Below, in pieces: positions 14,740 through 41,721 of a DNA stretch of 64,000 nucleotides (the stretch's first letter is position 1; each line of letters begins with the position of its first letter). A program made the position numbers and the translations under genes. This DNA comes from Sitta carolinensis (taxonomy: Eukaryota; Chordata; Aves; Passeriformes; Sittidae). The notes under the pieces are model-generated. The model did not search any database and was not told the origin of the DNA. It saw only the letters and a list, made by a program, of their open reading frames with translations. The DNA is taken from the NCBI GenBank assembly GCA_032173965.1, contig CM063284.1, positions 99,820,410 through 99,884,409 of the forward strand. The letters run 5' to 3'.

Positions 14740-15380
14740 TGTAACAACGCCGTGTTACTGTATCCAAGATCCAGGTCCCCCGTGGTGGCTGCGTGGGGAA
14801 GGCAGCTCTGTGGTTATTTTCCACAAGGATACCTTCCTTACAGTGGCCACGTGGCTCACCGCAAGAGGCAAGTCCGGGGTCCGGGCGGCGGTGGCAGACC
14901 TTGGAAACTGTAGCACCGGCTGGAGAGCAGGGAGATCCCTGTAAAGGCTCTGCAGAGAGGCTAGACGATCAGGGGAGAAAGAAACCGATTCTGTTGTGGT
15001 TCGGTGAAAGGTTTTATTGGCTCCGTGCAGGAGCCTCCGAACACGGTAACCAGCAGAGCAGAATCCCGACCATGCGGCGCGCCGCTGGTTTTACCCGGGA
15101 GGAGGGGGCGACCCAGAGCGACCCCGGACAATCCCAGAGGGCGGGGGAGTGACCCGGGGCAGAAGGACAAGGCAGGGGTCCAGTCCCCTTTGGAAAAGGG
15201 GGAGGCTGTTTCTGTTTGCCCAGTCACTCGGCAGCCCTCTCCTGGGGTGACAGGGACACCCCTTATATTGAAATTCGGACCCTCAGGATTGACAGGGGTG
15301 GCTCTGGGGGGCGGGGGGAGGGGTGAGAGGAGATTGTTCAATCACACGACGCAACATAAGGCAACGACCAGCTAAGACTG
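14740..15380 (-). mobile_element. GC-rich LTR-like block, minus orientation
   Basis: A 640-bp block whose GC and CpG content is far above its AT-rich flanks. Read on the minus strand it has a TATAAG box (plus 15263-15268) and, about 250 bp further on, an AATAAA signal (plus 15013-15018). The same order of signals occurs in the LTRs at 18.5 and 27.5 kb. I could not fix TG/CA ends or a target-site duplication, so the borders are approximate. A decayed CpG island is the alternative. The overlapping open frames on both strands (for example 14961-15341 minus and 15004-15375 plus) are composition effects. Confidence 0.5.
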
Positions 15381-16309
15381 AAATTAATTTTGAGTAAAAC
15401 AGAGAAAAGGGCACTGGTTATTCTGCACTACTGTTTGAAGGAACTCCTGCAAAGCTGGAAAATGCATTTTATTAATAAATATTCTTCTCCCCAAAATAGT
15501 CTCACTCTAAAATTATTAGTTACAATAATTTAACAATGAGGGAAAAGGAAACACAAAAAATAAAAAAAGAAATTTTTTTTCTTCTTTTTTGTTTATTGTA
15601 AAGGGCACTGCCCCACTCTGCACAAACTATTTTTAAGGCAAAACTTAATGAAATTAGTTGCTGAGACAGAAAAGTACTACAGCTGGCTCCAGCTGTGACT
15701 CATGTACAGATGCACAGACAGTGCATGTGTTCTTCCGTGCACCTAAGTAGTCTTTGAAGTTAGTGCAAATTGACAACAGCAATGATGACTAAAATTAAAA
15801 ATTGTACTGCAAAAGTAATGTTAGAATAGAAGAAAATTGTTTAAGACACTGAGTCTTCTGTCAGGCTGGCTGTAGATGAAAGTCAGCTAAGAAACCAACA
15901 TTTTGGACAGTCTTTTAAAAGTGACATCATTATAAAACTCCATTGTTTTGTCTTGAGATTCCTAAATAATGCTACAAGAATGGCAAGTTACAGTGTTGCA
16001 GAATAAATGGACTTCTACCAGCAGGACATTCTTCCCTCTCTTCTCTTCACTCCTGTGAAAAGAGGGGCACAATTTTGCTTGGTGTATGAAAATATTGAAG
16101 GCAGTGGCCAAACAACACCTTTCATTCCCATTTATCTCAGAAGCTGACAGAGACGTCTGAAAAGAAAAAACGTACAACTTGCTCTTTTTGCCTTTTTTTC
16201 TAATACATTGCTAGTGATTAGTAAAACAGCAAGCCCACCTTCATCAGGAGAATAATTTTATAAAGCAACAGTAATTTTATAATATGTATATATCCCTATT
16301 CCCTTTTCC
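15381..16309. other. AT-rich intergenic sequence, nothing recognised
   Basis: Contains A/T-rich runs around 15555-15590 and no frame above about 70 codons. No gene, RNA or repeat family is recognised. Confidence 0.6.
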
Positions 16310-16606
16310 CCTGTACTGCTGGATGGGAGGAGGTAGAGAATTCAGGAGTGAAGTTGAGCCCAGGAAGAAGAAAAGGGGGAAGTTATTTAAAGATTTAGTT
16401 TTTCTTATTATCTGACTCTGATTTTTCATTGATAATAAATTCAATTAATTTCCTCAAGTCAAGTCTGTTATGCCCATGACAGTAACTGGTGGCTGATCTC
16501 CCCCGCTCTTATCTTGAGCCACAAGCCTTTCACTGTATTTTCTCTCCCCTGTCCAGCTGCTTGGTGGGCAGCTGGCATCCAGTCAGGATCAATTCACCAC
16601 AAACAT
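16310..16606 (+). mobile_element. Partial LTR (3' part), same family as the 47 kb LTR
   Basis: The block reads, in order, an AATTCAGGAGTGAAGTTGAG segment, a TTTAGTTTTTCTTATTATC segment, an AATAAA signal (AATAAATTCAATTAATTTCC), a CATGACAGTAACTGGTG segment, a TCTCTCCCCTGTCCAGCTG segment and a GGCATCCAGTCAGG segment, and it ends AATTCACCACA. This is the reverse complement of the first ~300 bp of the LTR starting at 47066, with similar spacing. It lies in plus orientation with the U3 half missing, and a CR1 fragment begins about 35 bp after it. Confidence 0.75.
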
Positions 16607-16639
16607 ACAACAAATTATTACTGTTTTGCTTGAAATCCT

Positions 16640-17016
16640 TTGGCCTGGAGAAAAGAAGGCTCCAGGGAGACATCATTAGGTCTTTCAATATTTAAAGAGG
16701 ACTTATAAAATAGGTGAAATTAGTTGTTATTTTTTTATCAGGGCCTGTAGCAAAAGGACAGGGTGTGACAGTTTTAATCTAAAAGAGTGTAGATTTGAAT
16801 TAGGTATGAGGAAGAAATTTTTCAGTGTGGGGCTGTTAAGGCACTGGAAAAGGTTGTCTTGAGAAGTTGTGGATGTCACATCTCTGGGAGTATTCAAGAC
16901 CTGTCTGGATGGGGCTTTAAGCAACCTGGTCAAGCGGAAGTTGTCCCTGCCCACAGCAGTGGTGTTGGATCTTTTTTGGTCTCTTCTAACATGAACCAAT
17001 CTATGTATCTATGAAA
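16640..17016 (+). mobile_element. CR1 LINE 3'-end fragment
   Basis: Matches the CR1 3' end as I know it. It opens with TTGGCCTGGAGAAAAGAAGG (end of the reverse-transcriptase frame), has the GGACAGGG, AGGAAGAAATTTTTCAGTG, GGCACTGGAAAAGG and GTATTCAAGACC landmarks, and finishes with the CTATGTATCTATGAA tail typical of CR1 3' termini. 5'-truncated and degenerate. It has no coding capacity. Confidence 0.88.
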
Positions 17017-18539
17017 TAGACAAAATGTTCTCACAGAATTAAAATAAAGCATCAATTCGTCTTTATTTACGCACAAAATCATAGGACTACTAGTGAAGTC
17101 AATGTCTATCCAGGAAGGGCAACATTGAAAACCATTATCTTCTGATTTAAAGACTGGTCTTCAGAGGATACTTCTTTCTTCCACCTGTCTGTGTAGCATC
17201 AAACATGCAGGTTATCACATCACAAGCTAGTGATACAGCCCACACAAAAAAAAAAAAAAAATATTTAGTCATTGAGGGGTATATCTTTGGGGCAGTTTAG
17301 GAGCGTCTTCTCAATTTGTGCCACGTTTTATATAAAATTTACCTTAAACAGGCATTAGAAAAACTATGTAATCAGCCTCTTGTTTACCACAGTTGGGATT
17401 CCATGGGTTTGCCTAAAAGCCTCCTGTGGGCTTGGACTCTTGGTAGCCAGCCCAGATCCCCCACTTTCTAGGAGATCCAACCATCATAACGAAGGTGCAG
17501 GGTGCCCTGCACACTCCTCAGCAGCCCATTTCTTCTTGAGGGTCTTGTTAAGAGGAAGCAGTGATTTGCTTCTAGCTGAAGAAATACTTAATTAATTCTT
17601 TCATAAATTATACAAAGTAGCCAAAACGTTCCAACCCTGTAATTGTTGTAATTCGTTCAGCTCACAGGTCTTCTCTATAGAAGCAGGCTTCAATTCTAGC
17701 TGTCTGTTGCAGAGATGTACTCTGCAGGTGTCAAAGAGAACTAAAGAAAGAAAAGGACTGCTTGAACCAAAGAATTCAGAATAATTCTGATACCAGAAAA
17801 TTACTACTCCACACAGTCATTTCCATGGATTATAAAAATTAGAGACTTAAAAGCTGCATTTTATTTATAAACCAAGGCTTCCTTTGTGCTTTTTATTTCA
17901 TGCAGTTTTTGTAATTTAAAACCTACAGAGACTTGCCATTAAGTCAGAATAATCCCATCGCTGTCCAGTTGGAAGTGAGCTCAAACTGAGAAAGAACTAG
18001 TTGGGAGCTAGGCAGTCACCAGCTGAGTAGTCTTATTCCGAGACTGTGAGAGAGCCATAAAAGAATCCAGTGAGAAAGTATGACTCCAGCAATGTCAACA
18101 TCGTTGCTCTAAATCCCATGATGATGTTCATGCCACTGGTAAGAGCAGTAAATTTCAAATTTAATCACAACCAGTGATTAAACCAGACTTTCAGAAACAC
18201 AGTTTCGGTGAATTGGTACAATGCTGTGAGATGCAGAGGGAGAGAGCCCAACCCTCATGAGGCTGCCCATTGAAACAATAAGGTTTATTAACTAAAAAAC
18301 CTCTTTCCTCAGGCTTAAACTAACAGGACAGTTTGGTTAGACTTTAAATGTTCCAACACTTTATCCTGCAAATGGACCTCAGTTACTGGGAGACACATTA
18401 ACCCAAATAAAAAGACAGCAATGTTGAGAACTGTCAGGTTTTTAAAATATAAAAATAATGGGTTTATGTTGTTGTTTTTGAGCTTGGCTTTACCTGACTT
18501 GACTTTGTCTCTGTGATAGCTTCTGTTTTCCCCCAGCCC
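17017..18539. other. AT-rich intergenic sequence, nothing recognised
   Basis: Contains a poly-A run at about 17246-17261. No gene-like frame and no recognised repeat. Confidence 0.55.
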
Positions 18540-19045
18540 AGCGTCTGAAGAAGAGGTCAAGACTGACTGTTCTCTTGTTGTTTCAAGGATATTTTATTCT
18601 TACATATTGTGCCTCTGGAATGCTGAGATCTTTCTTGCAGGTCAGGATCAGACAGACTCTTTAACTCCCAAACTCTGTAACTCCTCAACTCCCCAAACTC
18701 CTACCCCTTTGGGACGGCTCTCTCTCTTATATTAAAAATTACATATGCCTTATTTACAACAACTCTCCAATACCTATCAAACACATCAAACAGTGTACCT
18801 TTAGTCTAAACCATTTAGAAAGTGCCACCATCACAGCAGAAGATTGAGTCTGAGAGATGAAGGAGAGGACAAGGACACACACAATTTCCTCCATTTTTGT
18901 CCCTGAACCCACATTCTAAAATACCCAAAATCCAACTTTTTCACCCTGTGATATGTTAATTATCATTCTACCTAAATTCTTGTAACTTATAAATTTTCCC
19001 AGGACAGTCAGAAGGATGTCCTGGTTCCCACAGAGAACCAGCCTT
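18540..19045 (-). mobile_element. Solo LTR of an avian ERV, minus orientation
   Basis: On the minus strand the element has a TATAAG box (plus 18726-18731) followed by an AATAAA signal (plus 18593-18598). Its U3 side contains a CACCCTGTGAT landmark followed by an AT-rich stretch, which is shared in the same relative place with the LTR at 27.5-28.3 kb (plus 27939-27949). This makes the two copies members of one family or of close families. No internal retroviral genes are present. Borders are approximate. Confidence 0.6.
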
Positions 19046-19924
19046 CATAAAATGAAGAAAGGATGACAGCTTCCATTAAGATAGCATTGGAAAACCTTTA
19101 ACTTTGCAAAACCTAACTGATCGAGTTAGCTTTGTTTTGCCTTACATCTGTCCTCTAAGTAACAGCAGCATTCAAGGCAGTAACTAAATCTACAATGGGG
19201 TGTGCTGTAACAGAGGTTAAGGGAAAGCCATTTCACCAGGACTAGTACATCCATGTAAAATGAAGCTGCAAAAAACTAAACTATATTAACAGTTGTTAGT
19301 TTGGTACACACCATTCATAATGTCATCAGTACAAGGATTTCAGACTTTTTCTTTAAATCCCAGGTGAGGTTTCTGGTTCAAAAAAACTCAAACCCTTGTC
19401 TCCATGTCTTTTAGAAAATGACCTGATTTTTGTGCTTTAAATTCCTGAAAAATCAGAGTGCTTATTTGCATTCACAAGTAACAATAACAGATGTCCATTT
19501 CCTCTTTTCCATACAGACAGAGGTTCTGATTTGCGGCATACAAGGAACTGAGATTACAAGATTACTGTTAATCCTGTTTGATATTAGATTCTGCTTCCTC
19601 CAGAAGCTTTATTACTCTGGCAGTAAGTGGATTGCAAAAATGGATTTATTATTGGCCCCTTGATTACACTGCAGATGTTTTAAACTTGTTGCTCTTCAGC
19701 TGAATGTTCCTGAAATTCAGGATTTTCAACGTCTTCAAAAACACGGTTTAGCAAATAGGACACAGCATATAATTACTCTTTTTTCATAAAAATAGATATT
19801 ATACAAGAGAGTGCTTTATTAAATAGACCATGAGGTCTATTTAATTTTCAAAAGGAAAATACTCATAGTCGAAGGACTGATATGTCCATTATGTAAATTA
19901 AACTATTTGAATGTTGTAACAGGA
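19046..19924. other. AT-rich intergenic sequence with a 12-bp cruciform-type palindrome
   Basis: No gene recognised. A perfect inverted repeat (arms 19818-19829 and 19834-19845, 4-base loop) lies near the end. Confidence 0.6.
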
Positions 19925-20698
19925 GAATGTGTAAGATTAGCAGCACACCTGAAGGATGGGATGCCATTGAGAGGAAACTGGACAAGCTTAAGAAGTGGGC
20001 CCATGAAAATTTCATGAAGGTCAAGACCCAGCACAAAGTCCTGCCCTGGGTCAGGATAACCTCCCAGTATCAATACAGATTGGGAGACAACAAATTGAGA
20101 GCAGCCCTGCCAAGAAGGGGATTCTGCTGGATGAGAGGCTGGGCATGAGCCAGCAGCGTGTGCTAGGAGCCCAGAAAGCCACACGTGTCCTGGGCTGCAT
20201 CCAAACCAGTGTGACTAACAGGGCAAGGGAGGGGATTCTGCCCCTCTGCTCAGCTCTGGTGTGACCCATCTGCAGAGCTGCATCCAGCTCTGGGGTCCCC
20301 AGCACAGGAACGACATGGACCTGTAGGAGGGAGTCCAGGGGAGGACCACCAAGTTGACCACTGGGATGGAGAACCTCTCCTATGAGGAAAGGTTGAGAGA
20401 ATTGGGATTTTTCAATCTGGAAAAGAGGTTTTGATGTGACCTTAGAGTAGCCTTGCAGTACTCAAAAGGAGCCTACAAGAAAGATGGAGAGGGACTTTTT
20501 ACATGGGCATGTAGCGACAGAACAAGGGGAAATGCCTTCAAACTGAGAGTAGATGTGAATTAGGTGTTAGGAAGATACTCTTTACTTTGAGGGTGATGAG
20601 ACACTGGAACAGGCTGCCCAAAGCATTTGTGGGTGCCTCATCCCTGGAAGTGTTCAAGGCCAGGTTGGATGGAGGTCTGCACAACCTGTTCTAGTGAA
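19925..20698 (+). mobile_element. CR1 LINE fragment (C-terminal RT region plus 3' UTR)
   Basis: The first part translates in shifting frames to the C-terminal region of CR1 ORF2: pieces such as WDAIERKLDKLKKWAHENFM, then QYRLG, followed further on by a stretch reading roughly as LSYEERLRELGFF. It continues into the CR1 3' region with GGGACTTTTTACATGGGCAT, GGAAGATACTCTTTACTTTG and GGCCAGGTTGGATGGAGG. Frameshifts and stops make it non-coding. It breaks off at about 20698 without the usual terminal octamer. Confidence 0.88.
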
Positions 20699-22194
20699 AC
20701 TTAATGAAAATCGCTTAAGCATTTGCTTGAAACTTAAGCATGAAACACAGCACATGCTTAAGTGTTTTGCAGCAATTTCTACCACTCTGGTGTGCAACTC
20801 ACAAAAGCAAACTTCTACAATATAGCAGTGATATAACACATTTCCTCCACAAATACAGTATCTCATTTCATTGATTTTGCTATAAGGTTTCAGAACATCT
20901 AAGCGAGGAACAATTAACTCTTAATACAGGATATTCATACATACATTGTCGTGGCAAACATGGTACTTCCTGCAGCAAGGAATATACTTAACCTAAGCAC
21001 AAAACAGTCTCTCAGCTCTGCTGGCCTGCCCCAGCGACTACATGCTGAACCACTCGGTTCCATCACAGTTCTCAACTGTTTGCAATTAGGGAAGAAAGCA
21101 GAGGAAAAGGTTACATGTTTTCTAGCTCCTATTCCCAACTCATACATCTCACCACCCAGTTGAGGGAGGAAAAAATCACCTACGAAGTTCAGTCGCCATT
21201 TCGAATTTCCTTTATTGTTTAAAGTGAATTTGAAAACAGAACCACTTAATTGGTACAGCACCAGGTATCACTTCTCCATCTTCTTAATTCAGATTACCAA
21301 AATCCCCTCCATTGCAAAAAATCATCCAGCTTACATGACCTTAGTATTCCCGGATCTTCTATGTCTCATCAGCAGTCCTGAGAACCTAAATGCTCTGTTC
21401 ACCCTTAACTACTTCCCTAAAGTCATATAGTTCTACTAGGAAGATATTTATTTACCAGGAAATGTTGCAGGGCTATGATCTTGCTGTAACCACAGAGAAA
21501 TGGTGACATGACCTGTAAGACTGGAGTCCTGCAATGAAGAGATTATTTTACAGGGCAAGGACTAAAGAGACAACAAGTAAAGGTGACATTGTAGTGGTTG
21601 CTGGCTACAAGACACCTGAACAGAGAGAAGTGGATGAGGTTTGTGGGAATCATTAAAAGTAAAGGGCTTGGGAAAGTTGTAAAAGCAGGTCTCAGAGACA
21701 GAAGGAAACAAAAAACCTTGGCACTATGCTGCAGATGCTGATTCTGAAAGTAAAAGAGTTACATTAGATAGTGAGGAAGGACATTAGACAATAAGCAGTG
21801 TCTTCAATCTAGGCCAAGCAAACCTTAGGATAGCAGAAAAATATATCTGTCAAGATATAGAAAGTTTTAGGCTTAATAATGAAGCACTGTACATTGTATT
21901 TTAAGACTAACAAGCAAGCATTGTTTTAAGCAGGCATACATGTATTAGCATTGGTTGGCTAAAGCTCATGTCAAGTAAGCTTTTGCTTTCTGCTATTGGC
22001 TGAAAGGCTTTTAAAGTATATTGTAACACAGAGCTCAGCAGCTGCTGTCTGTGGTGCAAGCTGCTGTCTAATGTAAGGAGACTCTTGAAGAAAAAATAAA
22101 ACCCAGCTCGAGACACATCCCTCGGCAGTCCTGTCCCGTTTGTGGATTTGTACATATTTTATGTACGCTGGCTGGTGCATAGAGGTTGTCTACA
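20699..22194. other. Intergenic sequence, nothing recognised
   Basis: A roughly 1.5-kb spacer between two CR1 fragments. Only short frames are present, and no RNA gene or repeat is recognised. Confidence 0.55.
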
Positions 22195-23985
22195 GCTGGA
22201 AGCATCTTCACATCTACAGGCCCTGGTTCTCAACAGCTACAGGAGGGATAACGCTGCAAGATAAAAGCAATTAGGAGTTCCTGAAGAGCATCAATGACTT
22301 CCTGACCCAAGCAATAGAGGAACCAAAGAGATGCTCTGCTGGTCTTCATACCACCAACAAGGAGCTTGCTGAGGCTGTGAAGGTCAAAGGCAACCTTGGC
22401 TGCAGTGAGCATGAGATACTGGAGTTTAGGATCCTGAGATGCATTAGCAGAGCAAAAACCAAGCACAACACGGTCCTCAGAAGAGCAGATGTTTGCCTCT
22501 TCAAAGATCTGCATTGTAGAATCTGATGGGATAATGCCCTGGAGGAAAGGGGTTCAATAAAGTTGATTATGATTCAAAGATCACCTCCTCCAAGATCAAG
22601 AGAGATCTATTCCCATGAATTGGAAGCCAGGCAAAAATGCCAGGAGACCTGGGTGGATGAACAAGGAGCTCCTGACTAAATTCAGACACAAGAGGAAAGC
22701 ATACAGAAGGTGGAAAGACCTACTAGGCATATGCAGTTAGGAGAGCCAAAAGTTCACCTGGAATTAAACCAGGCCCGAGATTTCCATGGCAACAAGGGCT
22801 TCTATAAGTGTGTGGATTAAAAAAGGACTGTGAAAAAAGTGCAGAATGGGGTAGGGGCACTTGTGACACAGAGCATGGAAAAGGCAGAAGTCCCAAATGC
22901 TTTCATCACCTCTGTTTTTACAAAGAACAATGGCCTTTCAGGAATCTCAGGCCCAAAGACCAGAACCAAAGGTTGGAACAAGGCAGATGTGTCCTCAGTT
23001 GAAAAGGATCAGATCAGGAGATACTGAAGCAAGTTAGACATGTGTAAGCTCATGGACCCTGATGGGATACACCCACAAGTATGGAGGGAAAAGACGGGCA
23101 TCAATATGAGGCCACTCTCCAGGATCTTTGAACACTCATAGGAGAAGCATCCAAAGACTGGAAGAGAGCAAATGCTGCTCCTATCCTCAAGAAGGTCAAG
23201 GAAAATGATCCAAGGAACTACAGTACAACCATCCTCACCTCAATGAGGTGACTGAACAATAGATACTGGAAATTATTTCCAGGCACGTGAATGACAAAAT
23301 TATCAGAAATTGTGAGAACGGATTCATCGCAGTGATGTCACGCTTAACCAACAGTACAAACCTCTATGAGAAAATAAATGTCTGGCTTGATGATGGAAAA
23401 GCAGTGGATAGTCTGCTTTGATGTTAGGAAGGGTTTTTAACACCATCAGGATGCACAGCGAGAGGGGACTGCAAACTCAGTAGCCAGTCCCAGAGAGTGG
23501 TGATCAGTGAAACAAAGCCTAGTTGGAGGGCACCAACAGTGTATGCCAGGAGTTGATACTTGGTCTAGTTGCATTCAAAATCCTGGAGCATCTCTCATAC
23601 AAGGAAAGGCTGGGAGATCTGGAGCCAGGAGAAGGCTCAGGCCAGTAATCTTATCAATGCATTCAAATACCCAAAGGGAGCTTGTAAAGATGGGCCCAGG
23701 GCCCTTTCTGTGTGCCCAGCTCCAGGGCAAGAGGCAATGGGCACACACTGAAACAAGGAAGCTCCCTTTGAACACCAGGAAACTTACTGTGAGAGTGAGA
23801 CCAAGCACTGGCACGGGTTGTGCAAATAAGGTTGTGGAGTCCCCACCACTGGAGCTGTTCAAAAGCTGTCTGGACAAGGTCCTCGGCAACCAGTTCTGGG
23901 TGAACATGCTTGGGCAGGGGTGGGGTTGTATCAAATGACCTCCAGAGGCCCCTTCCAAACTCAACCATTATGTGATTAATACGTT
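22195..23985 (+). mobile_element. CR1 LINE copy with internal deletions, about 1.8 kb
   Basis: From left to right it holds part of the ORF2 endonuclease region (GGCAACCTTGGCTGCAGTGA followed by CATGAGATACTGGAGTTTAG), the linker encoding an AYRRWK-type motif near 22700, the reverse-transcriptase region (for example CTGATGGGATACACCC and AAGAAGGTCAAGGAAAATGA), a collapsed segment near 23400-23560, and the 3' end closing with CCAGAGGCCCCTTCCAA and CAACCATTATGTGATT at about 23975. Many stops and frameshifts. At 1.8 kb against a full length of about 4.5 kb, much of ORF2 is missing. Not functional. Confidence 0.85.
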
Positions 23986-24014
23986 AAGATTTGCTTAAAA
24001 GAGGAAAGACACTC

Positions 24015-25746
24015 TGCCATGTTCCCTCTGTTTTTATTATTCTTATTTTTTCCAAAAATAGCATAACAATGTATTTTCAAATAAAATTTGATGCAAGAAA
24101 TAAAAAAAAACACCTAGCTTTGACGGACACAAATTTCAAAGAAACATTTCAGCACTTCTAAAGTGTCATCAATTTTAGCTAGTTTCATGAGTACTAATTC
24201 TAGCAGACAAGAACATCTTGCTGTCTTAATTTCAGCAGCAAAACTGACAGATTCTACTGCCTCAGTGAAGGTTGCAGGTGTTCCACTAGACAATAAAAAA
24301 GTAGGAGTCATGGAGGAAAGTACAACCCAATTACAGGGGGAACACAATACAACTAAAAACGCTCATAATCTGAACATTTAAGCCTTAACAGAAATGTTCT
24401 CTTCTAGCTTTGCTACAACTTTTCAAAATACTCACGTACCATCATCATTCCATCTCTATGCTAAATCTATTAGCCAACAGCAGCCATCAGCTACTGTTAG
24501 CCCAAAACTGGAAAACATGAAGTACTCAGGCCTTCTCAGTAATGGGTGGCTACAAGCATATGGAAAGTTGAGCAAACACCATACAGAAATTCCCTAAGCC
24601 AGCTCTAAGAGACTATCAAGCAGTTAGGATAGTTAGGCACAGCTCTGCCTACTGGTATCATTTGACTACATTCCCAAACAAAACATATGGGTCTAATTTG
24701 GGGATTGTTACCCATAGGTACCAGAGTGTGTACTCACATACACAGCCCTCCCTTTCAAAGGGGACTGCTGGTATACTCCAGTACTACACAGGCTCCCCTT
24801 TTGGTTCATGATCCACGACATGACCGTGTTTTTAACGCCTTAAGACTGCAATGAGGTCCCCCAACACCACCAACAGTTCATCCTCTCGCCGAGCCCATTT
24901 GGAATTCCATGAAACAAGAAAGAAAGACATCCTTGGATCTGTCTAGTAAGATTCAAGAGACACTAAAACTATTGAAAAGTCAAGAGAGGCTTTAATGCAA
25001 TAAAAAATGTTCAGCAATCTAAGTTAAGCAGCTGTTACTGATTACCACATAGCCATATTTGGAAAACAAAGTAGAGATTTAAAACGTTAGAAATTGAGTA
25101 CTTTCAGAGCAGTTTTGTACAGAACAAACTCATTTAATGTTAAAAGCACCATGAAGTGACACTACATATCAGCAAGCAGGAAAACCAAGAACATTACGGG
25201 ATTTTACTATGTAAACTGCACCATGAATACCACTAAGGTAGATTTACAACGCAGGCTTGAGCACAGCACAGTTCTCAAACTGACTCGGGTATATACCCTC
25301 CGTGCTGAACAGATCTCATCAGGAATTAACTGAGCTCTGCAGAACAGTATTTAGGCCCTCATTCTGCATTATCAAAGTCAACATTCTTCCATCAACTTCA
25401 GGAAGTGCAGGGTCAGGCTCGTCATCACAAACATAATTCTACAAACAAAACATTGGTTTCTAACAAAGTTATGTGAGTTCAAATATGGGTTTTGAGAGCA
25501 TGCAAATTCCTTAAAAATGCTTAAAAAGACTGGTTCAGAATCTTTCTTATATATACACACAAGTCCATCTGTCACAGACAGGCAATGTAACTGAATCACG
25601 AGCTTGCTCTAGTTTTTGGTAGTGTCCTGCACACGTCTGATAATTAAAAAATAAAAAATAAAAAAATAGTTGCCATAATGGATTTCTGATCATTCCAACT
25701 TGCACATGGATATGATCTCTTCTTGCTGCATCCAATATGTGAAGTT
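24015..25746 (-). other. RNMT: Probable RNMT 3' UTR
   Basis: Sequence downstream of the RNMT stop codon on the minus strand. Candidate polyadenylation signals read on the minus strand are an ATTAAA at plus 24991-24996 and an AATAAA at plus 24033-24038. The second lies just before the CR1 copy that ends near 23985, so a 3' UTR of 0.8 to 1.7 kb is plausible. Which site is used cannot be told from sequence. Confidence 0.4.
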
Positions 25747-39966
<14,220 letters not shown>

Positions 39967-39996
39967 TTTCACTGGTCCACTGATCAGAATGGAAAT

Positions 39997-41721
39997 CTAG
40001 AGGGAAAGGAAACAAACCACCAAGAATTTTCAGTGCCAAATTTCACTTACTTGTGGTTATGATCGTGACTTTCAAACATAACATCGGCATTTCACCCTAG
40101 GCAACATACTGACTTCAAATTGTGGCAGGGGTGGGGGGTTTTCCCTGCTACCTCTTGTCCAGTTTGGCCAGAAAGAACTTGGCTAAGATGAGACAGGTAG
40201 GATGGATGGCACAGAGATATCCTCTAATCCATCAGAGTGACCACGTGCTCTCTAGGCAGCACGGCCTGGAACTGCTTCCAGAGAACACATGGTTTGAGAG
40301 CAGCTTCCAAAGACCAGGGCGTGGCTAACCTGGCAAGAGAGAGGGTTTACCTGGGGTAGGGGTCCAAAGGGCAGGGGCTTGACCTTTTAAGTCTAAGGTC
40401 TTGAAACAACAGGGAACCAGAACCTCTCCCAGCACCCCACCTCCCAGGTCCATGCTCTCAGTGCAGGAAACCCTGGGCTAAGCTTTGCTTTACTCCAACT
40501 AATTGGGTTACCACAACAAATTTGACCAGTTGTTCAATAGAAACAGCTCCATAAAATCTGTGGAACTTAGAGGTACCTATTAAATAAGTTCAAATTAAGA
40601 TAAACTGTTACTTTTCATTTTAGAGTCATTCTTACATCTTTATTGACGCAACTGCCAAATGTTAGGTGTTTTTCTTTCTCTTCCCATAAAATGTAACATA
40701 CAAATCAATTTATGTTTAGAAACACAGATTCTCTCAAATTAGTAAATTTGTTATTTAAACTGATATGGCTTGAAATGGATGTCCTCAAATAAAACATCGA
40801 GATGGATTTTTATGAGCAAATTTTCTTACCAGTTGTGGAATTTCCAGTTTGTCAAGAATATCTACTATGCTCCGAGCTTAACTAATATATGGAATATTCA
40901 GCTGCACCTGATTTCTACATCTCCACCTCACAAATATCTACACATGCTGCAGGACTGCAAACAACTGCCACAAAGCTCACTTGGTCTCCAGCACATCCCA
41001 GCCTTCTTTACACCCAACTGTGAAGCAGAGCACCTACTTTTTAACAAGGCATGAGAGAGGGCAATTTGGCAGCTCCTTTTCTGAAACAGTGGCCTAAATA
41101 AGAAAAAAAATAATTCAAAGATCATACTCAAATCCACCCTATCCAGGCTCACTTCCTAATGAGGGCCAGAACATATCCACTGAGTGGGCCACTACACAGA
41201 GGCACCAGAGCAGCTTTCCTCAAAACAAGTGGCCTCAAAGTATGACTGACGAAACTAAGTCTTCCACTACTGCGCAGCACCTGACTTGCTATGTGAAGCA
41301 GCAGCAGCCCCTTCCTTATCCTCACCCGGCTATTCCAAGCAGGTGCTTTGAGGGCCTAGATTGCGAAACGATCCGACTTTCACAATTAGCGATGGCAAGC
41401 AAGTGTCCAGAGCAAGCAGCAGCTCCTTCAGCTGGAGAGCTCAAAGCGCCTGGAGTGATGTGGGAACGCCCCTCCCCGGGCTCGGGACACTCCCGCCCCC
41501 TCCTTTCTTCCTTCCCATCCCCCGTGACGCGGCTGGGAGGCCTCAGGGCCTCCACTCCCGTTAACCGGGCGGCGGCGCCCGCCGCTTCTCCGCAGCCCCT
41601 CCGGCCCCGCCGTCCAGCGACACTGAGGGCCCCGAGCCCCGCCGCCGCCTCCACCGGTCCGTCCGGGGGCAGGGAGGGCGGCAGGGCGAGCGGCCCTGCA
41701 CTGCCCCGGCCCGGCACTCAC
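39997..41721. other. RNMT first intron (39997-41721)
   Basis: Lies between the non-coding exon and the ATG exon. It becomes GC-rich from about 41440 as it enters the CpG island. No repeat family recognised. Confidence 0.5.

Noticed and set aside
23507..23968. Overlapping open frames of 101 to 143 codons
   Set aside because: They lie within the 3' part of a CR1 copy, and only non-collinear frames are open.
8171..24000. Expected melanocortin receptor genes (MC5R, MC2R) beyond RNMT
   Set aside because: Human synteny suggests them on this side, but no single-exon frame of about 300 codons with seven membrane spans is present in the window.
24114..24381. Overlapping 72- and 77-codon frames next to the RNMT 3' end
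   Set aside because: No splice sites join them to RNMT and no domain is seen. Best read as 3' UTR sequence.
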